Assembly (NCBI GenBank): GCA_016936735.1 | Contig: JAFGXH010000267.1 | Coordinates: forward strand, 1 to 45,929 | Source of the DNA: a bacterium | Lineage (GTDB): Bacteria > UBP6 > JAFGXH01 | Reading direction: 5' to 3' | Length of the DNA stretch: 45,929 bases | In this document: positions 7,453-14,830 of the stretch, piece after piece | Position numbering within the stretch: position 1 is the first letter of the stretch | How the letters are laid out: each line of letters starts with the position of its first letter | Notes under the pieces: model-generated | The model's database searches: none | What the model saw: only the letters and a program-made list of their open reading frames with translations | Told to the model about the DNA's origin: nothing | Translations under genes and position numbers: made by a program

Positions 7453-10409
7453 GATATCTACTATTTATTATTCTATTTTTAATAAACTTCTCCCTCTTCT
7501 CTTGGAATGGGAAAACACATGTCTCTCTTGGTAGAGAGGTATTAAATAGTATTGTTGATAAAACAGGTACTGCAAATGGTGTACATATTGATGGTTATGA
7601 TATCACTCTCAATGGTGGTCAAAAAGTTATAAGTGATTTTGAGATATTAAATTCAATAAAAAGCTATCCATCCTATTTTCTTGCAGGTAATATAGGTCCA
7701 GATGGTTTTCCTGATGTATTTACTGGTCAAATGGCAACACATGAAGAGAATACTAAAAATGTTGTTGATAGAAAAAATCAGATAGATTTTAAAAAGCTTA
7801 TGAAATACACTTGTGAAAAATTTGGAGAGGAGTCAATTAAATATAGTGAGTGCAAAGAGGATATTAAAAAAATTCTTTGTGAACAGTTTGGAAAAGATGA
7901 GTATGTTAGAAACTGTTATGAATCTATACGATATATGGAGGAGTCTCAAACTATTCCAACATTTCCAAACACAAACCACTCAAAAGGAACTGTTTTAGGT
8001 AAAAGTCTTCTAAAAAAAATCCCATACAAATATAGAACCCCATATTTTTGGAGAATGATTGATTGGGGACAATATCTATTAGAGTCTGCACTTCAACCAC
8101 TTTACTATAGACAAACTAGTGATGGTGCTATTATAAAAAGCTCTCATCCTGTTTGGAAAGCTGTGAGTAATAGAGAGGCATCTCATATTAATGAAAAATA
8201 TTTAGAGAAAAATAGTAATGGTGACTATATTATTAGTGATAGAGAGTTGGCAAAAGATTTAAGATCTCAGGCAATTGCCTTCTCTTATGGCTATTTAAAT
8301 CATATTGCATCTGATGCTTTTGGTCATGAATATATTAATAAATTTGTTGGAAACTACTTTGATTTAGAGGATTTATCAGATTTAACACAAGAGACAACAC
8401 ATCTTGCTCTTGAGGAGTATGTTGCTTTTATTATAAGACCTTGGTTATTTCAAACAGTGATTAATGGATATACAAAAAAAAGTATTAATAATGGTCAAAC
8501 AAAAATAGAAGCTTGTGAAATAACAGATCCTTTTAAAAAAATTCCAGCAGGTTGTGAAAAAAATAGTGGAGGAACTATTGTTCCTTTTGAATTAAAGCAG
8601 AATATCCCATTAAACAATTTGGATATTCCTGTTGTTTTTTTAGCAGAAACAATGATGTCAAAAGATATAGAGAAGGCATCTCCATTAAGTTATCACATAA
8701 AACTATTTCAAGAGATTATTAGTTTTGTTGATGATTTTGAGGATAAACTTGCATTTGGTTATAAATGTTCAGATAGCTCTGAATGTGAATCTTTTGGAGA
8801 AAACTCTTTTTGTGGTGAAAATGGATACTGTTCTGGATCATTCTCTTTATCATACAAAGTATTGAATGATAGTTGTTCTGAACCAATAACTCCATCACTT
8901 TCAGCCTACTTTTTTAATGAGTGTGTCACTATTGGAAGATTAGGTGATATGAGTGGATTAGAGAGATGTTTAGGTGATTTAAAGAATTTTCTTCTATTCT
9001 CCTATTTAAAAGGTGTTCGAGAGAGAACAAAAGAGGGTGTTTATAGATGGGTTACTAAAAGTCGTGATATAATGAAGTATGGAATTATTGCTGATGAGGA
9101 GTTGAATGATTATCGAGTTGAGAAAAAAGAGTGTGGTGTATCAACACCAATTTCAGATGAGTATGGCTATTTGATTAATCCAGATTGCTCTTTTTCTGAT
9201 ATTGATTATGATGAAAATACTCTTGGTGATTACTACTCAGATGGAAGAGCATTTGAGTGTCAACTTGATGAAAGTAGAAATAAACATTATTGCAAACCAA
9301 GAGGTGGAAGATTAAATGCAATAAATCATGTAAAAAGCTATGTTGATATTTTAAACTATATTCTAAAACCAGATGAAAACTCCGATTTAATACAGCTTTT
9401 TGAACATGCCTGTGATAATATAAATAGATATAACTATGTTGATATCTGTGAATATAGTAAAGGATTACTAAAAGATGAGGTAAAAACTCTTATTAATGAG
9501 ACTCAATCACTGCTTATTCAAAGAGTAAAAAACTATATGAAACCATTAAGCAAAATGATTACAAAAATAAATGAGATTATTTATAAAATTCCAAGAGATC
9601 CTGAAAAAATCTTTAACATGGCATTCTGCACATCAAAAGAGGATATCTCAAACTGTATAAAATCTTGTGATATAGGAATATTTGATGGAACTGTTCCAGA
9701 CTCTCTATTTTTTGAAACAAATATAAAAGTTAGAGGTGGTGTTTGTAATCAATGTAATTTTAGTTATGATGAGTGTCCAAATGCAAAAAAAGCAAAAGAG
9801 AGAGTTTTTTATGAGATGGGATTGTTAATCCCAAAAGTGGCATTTGGTCTTAATATTTACTCTCTTTATGGAGAAAATGAGATAGAGTTAGATAAACCAT
9901 GTGCTCAAAATGAGGGAAGATTCTCATGCTACATGAAAAAAATGCTTGTTGCTGGAAAAAGGGCAAGTGCAATGAGAGATCCAAAAGATAGTGATTTTTA
10001 TCAGCATTCACCATTTTTAAATATGGCTCCACTGCATAACAGTTTGCAACTTAATAAACTCTCTTTGATTACTAAATCAAATATGGATGATCTATTTATT
10101 GATTTTGGTAAAAATATTAATGAATCATCCTGTTCAACTGTAGATAATTTTATATATGAATCAAAAAATGCAAGATTTTGTTTAAGTCAACCTCTTAATA
10201 AAACATGTATTGATAGAGGAGTTGAGTTAGCACATTGCACTAAAGATGATAGTGATTTATATTCAGAGCTTTTTATAGAGGATAAAGATGATTTTATTAA
10301 AGAAAAAGAGTTTGGAAGAGTCTCAACTGTAGGTGGTTCTGTATCTGTTATCACAATTCTCTGTCCAAAATGTCCTAAAAATATCTCTCAATATCTTGTA
10401 AAAGAGTAA
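7449..10409 (+). CDS. Zinc-dependent phospholipase C-like secreted protein, very large
   Basis: A 986-residue exported protein. A signal peptide ends ...LFS, putting Trp19 at the predicted mature N-terminus, as in Bacillus zinc phospholipase C, where the N-terminal Trp binds zinc. The other ligands of that family can be matched: H24, D85 in NIGPDGFPD, H98, H285-xxx-D289-xxx-H293 in HIASDAFGH, and H318-xxx-E322 in THLALEE. Family members are about 250-400 residues; here a ~190-residue insertion separates the two halves of the site and ~650 residues follow it. A cysteine module near residues 435-460 (SDSSEC...SFCGENGYC) matches the operon's lipoproteins. It overlaps the preceding gene by 4 nt. 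Phospholipase or nuclease (S1/P1 fold) activity is inferred from ligands only; substrate unknown. Confidence 0.7.
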   Translation: MRYLLFIILFLINFSLFSWNGKTHVSLGREVLNSIVDKTGTANGVHIDGYDITLNGGQKVISDFEILNSIKSYPSYFLAGNIGPDGFPDVFTGQMATHEENTKNVVDRKNQIDFKKLMKYTCEKFGEESIKYSECKEDIKKILCEQFGKDEYVRNCYESIRYMEESQTIPTFPNTNHSKGTVLGKSLLKKIPYKYRTPYFWRMIDWGQYLLESALQPLYYRQTSDGAIIKSSHPVWKAVSNREASHINEKYLEKNSNGDYIISDRELAKDLRSQAIAFSYGYLNHIASDAFGHEYINKFVGNYFDLEDLSDLTQETTHLALEEYVAFIIRPWLFQTVINGYTKKSINNGQTKIEACEITDPFKKIPAGCEKNSGGTIVPFELKQNIPLNNLDIPVVFLAETMMSKDIEKASPLSYHIKLFQEIISFVDDFEDKLAFGYKCSDSSECESFGENSFCGENGYCSGSFSLSYKVLNDSCSEPITPSLSAYFFNECVTIGRLGDMSGLERCLGDLKNFLLFSYLKGVRERTKEGVYRWVTKSRDIMKYGIIADEELNDYRVEKKECGVSTPISDEYGYLINPDCSFSDIDYDENTLGDYYSDGRAFECQLDESRNKHYCKPRGGRLNAINHVKSYVDILNYILKPDENSDLIQLFEHACDNINRYNYVDICEYSKGLLKDEVKTLINETQSLLIQRVKNYMKPLSKMITKINEIIYKIPRDPEKIFNMAFCTSKEDISNCIKSCDIGIFDGTVPDSLFFETNIKVRGGVCNQCNFSYDECPNAKKAKERVFYEMGLLIPKVAFGLNIYSLYGENEIELDKPCAQNEGRFSCYMKKMLVAGKRASAMRDPKDSDFYQHSPFLNMAPLHNSLQLNKLSLITKSNMDDLFIDFGKNINESSCSTVDNFIYESKNARFCLSQPLNKTCIDRGVELAHCTKDDSDLYSELFIEDKDDFIKEKEFGRVSTVGGSVSVITILCPKCPKNISQYLVKE

Positions 10410-10523
10410 TAATAAAAAACTATTCAGCAGAGTTTAAATTTTAAATAAAAAATAAAACAACATTCAGATATAAATTCATGAGACTATCCGATTTTAAGAA
10501 AAATAATTGCAAAAATCCAGATA

Positions 10524-10548
10524 TATAATATAATATAATATAATATAA
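10524..10548 (+). repeat. Pentanucleotide repeat TATAA, five copies
   Basis: Five perfect tandem TATAA units lie 25 bp before the first possible start of the Rpn gene. Each unit junction also resembles a -10 box, so copy number could shift promoter spacing. No clear -35 element is seen at a fixed distance. Confidence 0.75.
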
Positions 10549-11323
10549 ACAGTTGTATTTATGGATTTAATAATGCCAACAAAAAGAAAACCTATTGTTC
10601 ATCAAACAGAGGATAAGATATTAAAAAGACTATTCTCAAATGAGATAATCGTAAAAGAGTTTATTCAAGATTTTGTAAAAGAGGATTTTGTAAAAGATTT
10701 AAATCTGGATAGTATGAAACTACTTCCAAATGAATTTTATAACAGAGGAGTTAAAAAGCTACTCATCAGATTGTTTATGGGAGATTAAATATAAAAAAAC
10801 GAAAGTATATTTAATAATATTAATTGAGTTTCAATCAGCAGTTCATAACTTCATGCAACTTAGATTTTTGAACTATATAACACAAATATATTTAAAATTA
10901 GTAAAACAGAATAAACCAATGAAAAGTTTACCATTTATATTTCCTGTTCTGTTTTATACAGGAAATAAAGAGTGGAAAAAATCAAATAGATTTCATGATT
11001 TGATAGATATAAATTATGAAAGTGTTAAAAAATATATTCCTAATTTTGAGTATTTTAATTTTAATGTTTCAAAACAGAATTTAAACAATTTAAAAGAGAT
11101 GGATTCAATCCTAAGTCAACTTCTGGCAATTGATTTGGAGGAGAATATTGAGGAGTATAATGATTTTCTGCAAAAAATAAGGGTGATTTCAGAAAAATTG
11201 CTGAAAAAAGAGCAAAGAGATGTTTTGTTTAAAGAGATATCACTTTATTTACAACATAAAGCAGAAAACTATTTAGATCTTAATGTTGAAGAGATTGAGG
11301 ATATATTAAATGGAGGAGATACA

Positions 11324-11515
11324 ATGATAGCAAAAGGTTTAAAAAAAGTTATTGAAAGAAGTAAAAAGGAGGGATTTGAGGAGGGAGCCTATTTGGAAAA
11401 AATACAGATAGCAAAAGAGCTTCTTTTAAATGGAACAAATACTGTTTTTGTTGCAAAAATCACAAAGCTTTCAATTGAGGAGATTGAAAAACTAAAAAAA
11501 GAGATGGAGAGTTAA
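11324..11515 (+). CDS. Intragenic C-terminal product of the second Rpn gene (RpnS-like)
   Basis: An in-frame ATG at 11324, with GGAGGAG at 11312-11318 and a 5-nt gap, would give a 63-residue charged helical protein (MIAKGLKKVIERSKKEGFEEG...LSIEEIEKLKKEMES). Unlike the full-length nuclease, this product is not affected by the upstream frameshift. The other Rpn gene has the same start signal at the homologous place. Known E. coli Rpn genes make such a C-terminal inhibitor; function here is inferred. Confidence 0.5.
   Translation: MIAKGLKKVIERSKKEGFEEGAYLEKIQIAKELLLNGTNTVFVAKITKLSIEEIEKLKKEMES
11467..11515 (+). repeat. 49-bp direct repeat, right copy (Rpn gene 3' end)
   Basis: Identical to 196-244, in the same orientation, about 11.2 kb away. 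The pair brackets the whole lipoprotein operon and could support recombination between the two Rpn genes. Confidence 0.85.
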
Positions 11516-11636
11516 TATCTCCCTATCTTTAGAATAATATTTTTATAAACCAAAGCACTTTTAATAAAAATAAAACATTAGCTTGTTATTATTATACAGA
11601 TTATTTATTTGTTAAAAATATTTGAAAAAATTCGGA

Positions 11637-11679
11637 AAAGAATGTCACACTTTCTATCCTATAAATTGTGACATTCTTT
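11637..11679. repeat. 13-bp perfect inverted repeat with 17-nt spacer
   Basis: AAAGAATGTCACA (11637-11649) and its exact complement TGTGACATTCTTT (11667-11679) flank CTTTCTATCCTATAAAT. As RNA this would be a long hairpin, but no U-tract follows immediately, so it is a poor terminator. It could be an operator for a dimeric regulator, a transposon-type end or a small structured RNA. Confidence 0.8.
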
Positions 11680-11834
11680 ATAAAAATAGAGATTATTATA
11701 AATATTTTCATTTTTTTGTAATAATTTTTTTTATTTTTCTTAATTTTTATTTATTTAAAAAACTCTTCTTTTATTCTAAAATATAAAAAATATAGCAATT
11801 ATCTTTTTAAATGAACAAAAATATATATCAATTT

Positions 11835-11892
11835 CAGCGGGTTAAAACCACGCTGTTCATTTATTTTAATGAACAGGGTATTTTAATTCCCT
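11835..11892. repeat. REP-like palindrome cluster, copy 1
   Basis: Three nested inverted repeats follow one another: CAGCGGGTT-AA-AACC(A)CGCTG at 11835-11855, CTGTTCATT/AATGAACAG at 11853-11876 (sharing CTG with the first, so the two folds exclude each other), and AGGG.../...CCCT at 11875-11892. The first palindrome plus the following TTCATT recurs at 28413-28438. REP-like elements are short dispersed intergenic palindromes; that label is by appearance. Confidence 0.6.
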
Positions 11893-12007
11893 ACAAGAAT
11901 AAAAAAAAATTTATTCATGTGGATGCGAGTAACTTAATTTTATGATTTAATAAAAACTTGGAAAATTAGTTGCTAAAACCTACTCAGTTTTTATTATGGA
12001 GATTTTT

Positions 12008-13402
12008 ATGAAAAAGTTAGTTTTACTTATTGTATTATCATTAACAATTTTGGTTAGTGGTTGTGAAGAGACAACAACATCTCGTAATCCAGAGGAGGCT
12101 CAAAAAAAAGTTACACTAGGAAATGAGTTTATGGAGACAAAAATTAATGAGGTGATTAATATTGAGTCTAAAACCAAAGGAGAGATGGATAAAATCGATT
12201 TTAGAGCTGCAAATGAGCTCTATAAAGAGGCTATTGAAGAGGATGATGAAAATCTTGATGCACATTTGGGTGCTGCAGTTACTGAAGTGTTAACTATTTT
12301 TCAAAAAGATGAGTTTAAAAAATTGAGAGATGCATGGTTTGATTTTGATGATATTTATGATGGTGAACTTGTAAATGCAGAGATGAATAAAAAAGTTTTT
12401 AATGTTTTACCATTTATTAACACTGAACTTCTTCCAGTTGTAGATTACTCTTTAGAGAGACTTCAAATAGTTGAAAAAAAATCTGATTATACTTTTACAA
12501 TCACTTCAAGAATGATGGGAGGTGATAGTAATCCAGAGAGTTATAACTATGAAACACCAAGAGAGATTGATGTTACAGATATTAAATTTGCAATTGCCTC
12601 TTTACATCTACTAAAGGGCTTTATTGCAATATCAAATGCCTATGAGATAACTCTTCCATCATATAGTATTAATGATATTGCAACAGCATTAAACAAAGAT
12701 GGTGCCCTATTAAAACTTAAAAATGGTGCAAAAATGGGTGAGGCTTTAGCTCAATTTCGTCTTGCTGTTGATAAAGCTTTAGATGGAATTGACTCTCTTT
12801 TGGGTGAAACAGATGTGCAATCAAATGATTTAATTAGTAATCATCATTTAGATGAGATTAATCAAGTTAAAGAGACTCTTCAAAAAATTAAATCAGTTCT
12901 TACAGAACCATATAGATTAGCTTTTGCTGGTAACAAAGAACTTTTAATTGATTTAGTATCTTTTATGCAAAACCCTCCAGTAAATCTAAAAGCACTTTTA
13001 CCTCAATATAGTGTTACTGTTGGTGAGTATAGTAATTTAGAATTCGAATTTATTAAACCTATTGAAATTCCAGATTTCACTTTTGGTTCACTTTTTCCAC
13101 AACAAACAACACAAGAGGCTTGGGAAGATTTTGGAAAAGCTTTAGTTTGTGATGATGAGTTTGGTTTAGTTTGTGAAGAGAGTTGCTATAACCATACTGG
13201 CTCATATAAATTTTGTGATGAATCATGGGGTGAAGAGTGTTCATTAGAGTATTGCCAAGATTATGCAAGTTATGATGAAAATTGTGACTGTTTTGAAAAT
13301 GGTGATAATACAGTTTGTTATGTTGAGTATAATGATTGGGATTGTGAAGAGAGTGGAGATGTTTGTATACCAACAAGATTTGCAAATGAGTGTGGTGAAT
13401 AA
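12008..13402 (+). CDS. Lipoprotein with TPR-like N-terminal region and cysteine-rich C-terminus
   Basis: A 464-residue lipoprotein, signal ending LVSGC (Cys19). The start at 12008 is chosen over the in-frame ATG at 11996 because GGAG (11998-12001) lies 6 nt upstream of it and the signal peptide then begins MKKLVLL. Residues ~20-110 (AANELYKEAIEEDDENLDAH) look like helical repeats. From about residue 375 the sequence becomes cysteine-dense (CDDEFGLVCEESC, CDCFENGDNTVC, DWDCEESGDVC), like the lipoproteins upstream of the Rpn gene. The family is not recognised. It is followed 11 nt later by an outer-membrane barrel gene, so the pair probably forms one envelope assembly. Confidence 0.75.
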   Translation: MKKLVLLIVLSLTILVSGCEETTTSRNPEEAQKKVTLGNEFMETKINEVINIESKTKGEMDKIDFRAANELYKEAIEEDDENLDAHLGAAVTEVLTIFQKDEFKKLRDAWFDFDDIYDGELVNAEMNKKVFNVLPFINTELLPVVDYSLERLQIVEKKSDYTFTITSRMMGGDSNPESYNYETPREIDVTDIKFAIASLHLLKGFIAISNAYEITLPSYSINDIATALNKDGALLKLKNGAKMGEALAQFRLAVDKALDGIDSLLGETDVQSNDLISNHHLDEINQVKETLQKIKSVLTEPYRLAFAGNKELLIDLVSFMQNPPVNLKALLPQYSVTVGEYSNLEFEFIKPIEIPDFTFGSLFPQQTTQEAWEDFGKALVCDDEFGLVCEESCYNHTGSYKFCDESWGEECSLEYCQDYASYDENCDCFENGDNTVCYVEYNDWDCEESGDVCIPTRFANECGE

Positions 13403-13413
13403 AATAGGATTTT

Positions 13414-14679
13414 GTGATACTATATCTTTTACTTCTTTTTAATATTCAATTAAGTAGTGATAACTCTTTTTACTCAAATATAGAGTATCTACCAATTAGC
13501 AACAAAAAAAACTATCTCTATTTTTATAAAAGTGAATTTGGATTAACTTATAAAAAATCAGAAAATCAGAGCATCTTTTTATCTTATCAATATAACTCTA
13601 TAAATAGCCTACTATCTGATAAAAATTGGAATTTTTCATGTAATTTTAATCATAATAAAATCAAATTTGGCTCTGTTTTAAAGAAAAGTTACTATAAAAC
13701 CCCAATATATTTTATATATTCAGATAGTGGTGTTGGTTTTGGAACTGGTTTGATAGTTGAGAAGATAAATTATAAGCTATCTATGTTTTATGAAAGATTT
13801 CAAAATGCTGAAACTGGTGAATTTAACTATCAATTAGATAAAATTCCACATAGATTAAGTAGTCTAAATTCAGTTTTCGAGATATCTTTTGAGTTTCAAG
13901 ATGTTTTAAAACTTTATTGGAAACGAATAGAGTTAAGTAATAAAAATAGTGAACAAAACAGTTTCTATTATAAAAACTCAAATTTTTTTGAGTTTGGTTA
14001 TATAAAATTTAGTAATTTAGATCTATTTTTGAAAAAGAGTGATTATAAAAGCTTTTTTAGCTCTATCTATTTTGATTTTTTATTAGGTTATGCTTCAACT
14101 AAAAATAGATTATTAAGTGAAATGGATACTATTCCCACTCTTTTACTATCTCAAAAAGATAGTTCGGAGCTTTTTTTTGGATACTCTCTTTTAGGATACA
14201 ATTTTATTTCTGTTTTTGCAGGTTTTTTAAATGGAAGTGATATCGATTTTTTTGGTTATATTGACTCTTGGCCATTTGAAAACTCTATTCAGCAGTTTAT
14301 AAGTGGAAAACTAAGATTTGAAGGGGTTGGAGAGTTAAATCTATATTTATATGGTTTATTTTTAAGTTTTAAAAATATTGATATAACTCTTTTAAAAGGA
14401 GATATTAATATTAATTTTGACTATAGTTACTTTTCAAAAGGAGTTTGGGGAGTTGGAGAGATTCCTATAACAAATAAATTTTTCAAAAAAACTCTCTCTT
14501 TTTATCTTTTAGGTATTAACTATAAAAATATTTTAAAATTTGGTAGATATGAGATATCATTTTACCAATTGATTCCCAGTAAGAGTACAAACTCCACCCA
14601 AAATATAAGTGAACAAGATTTCAACAATAGTAAATCGGGTGGATATTATATCAAATTCAGTTACTTTATTGATTTCTAG
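13414..14679 (+). CDS. Probable outer-membrane beta-barrel protein
   Basis: The protein has 421 residues and starts with GTG at 13414, with TAGGA about 6 nt upstream. A short signal-like segment (MILYLLLLFNIQLSS) is followed by alternating strands rich in Tyr, Phe, Ser and Asn, and the C-terminus GYYIKFSYFIDF has the terminal-Phe barrel signature. It begins 11 nt after the lipoprotein gene and is presumably co-transcribed with it. The family is not recognised; porin-like or secretin-independent transporter roles are both possible. Confidence 0.7.
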   Translation: MILYLLLLFNIQLSSDNSFYSNIEYLPISNKKNYLYFYKSEFGLTYKKSENQSIFLSYQYNSINSLLSDKNWNFSCNFNHNKIKFGSVLKKSYYKTPIYFIYSDSGVGFGTGLIVEKINYKLSMFYERFQNAETGEFNYQLDKIPHRLSSLNSVFEISFEFQDVLKLYWKRIELSNKNSEQNSFYYKNSNFFEFGYIKFSNLDLFLKKSDYKSFFSSIYFDFLLGYASTKNRLLSEMDTIPTLLLSQKDSSELFFGYSLLGYNFISVFAGFLNGSDIDFFGYIDSWPFENSIQQFISGKLRFEGVGELNLYLYGLFLSFKNIDITLLKGDININFDYSYFSKGVWGVGEIPITNKFFKKTLSFYLLGINYKNILKFGRYEISFYQLIPSKSTNSTQNISEQDFNNSKSGGYYIKFSYFIDF

Positions 14680-14830
14680 TAAAATAATTTTATATTTTTT
14701 TTGATCTTTAAAATAAAGTTTAGAGTGAAAAAAGAAAATATAAATATAATGTTGACAAAAAATAGATTTATATTGTTTTTAATAGTTGATTTGTGATAAA
14801 TAGATTTGTTTTTCTTTTGTAGAGTAAACA

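Larger units (their letters stand above)
10573..11515 (+). pseudogene. Rpn-family PD-(D/E)XK nuclease/transposase, frameshifted
   Basis: The N-terminal part (MPTKRKPIVHQTEDKILKRLFS, a typical Rpn opening) reads in one frame to about 10729; the homologous continuation NFITEELKSYSSDCLWEIKYK...LIEFQSAVHNFMQLR...FPVLFYTGNKEW reads in the +1 frame to 11515. The family's catalytic Asp (SD.LWE) and Glu-x-Gln (EFQS) both lie after the shift, near 10790 and 10830. The break falls in the short run CCAAATG at 10726-10732; one base too many explains it. The start at 10573 is preferred to 10561 because GGA sits 7 nt upstream and the protein then opens as usual for the family. It may be a true pseudogene, a sequencing error in an A-run, or (less likely) programmed shifting; no classical slippery site is seen. 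Confidence 0.7.
11516..12007. other. Gene-free stretch with structured repeats
   Basis: No convincing coding frame is present in these 492 bp. The stretch holds a 13-bp perfect inverted repeat (11637-11679), a very AT-rich tract (about 11695-11810) and a cluster of nested palindromes (11835-11892), which are listed separately. The final ~100 bp before the lipoprotein start presumably contains its promoter, but no clear -35/-10 pair is visible. Confidence 0.6.

Noticed and set aside
10524-10548. Short repeats as a CRISPR array
   Set aside because: Five-base direct tandem units with no spacers; no cas genes in the window.
10409-10560. Small RNA or gene between the phospholipase-like gene and the Rpn gene
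   Set aside because: Only AT-rich sequence and the TATAA repeat; no hairpin, promoter pair or coding frame is convincing.
11835-11892. Retron or attachment site
   Set aside because: No reverse transcriptase or integrase gene nearby; the palindromes resemble dispersed intergenic elements.
11996-12007. Upstream start ATG for the lipoprotein gene
   Set aside because: It would use no ribosome binding site and would spoil the lipoprotein signal peptide; GGAG inside it serves the ATG at 12008.
13077-13385. Minus-strand open frame rich in His, Asn and Leu
   Set aside because: Lies wholly inside the lipoprotein gene at 12008 and mirrors its cysteine codons; no ribosome binding site. The same reasoning removes similar His/Gln-rich frames opposite 5515-6060, 23250-23480 and 37090-37730.
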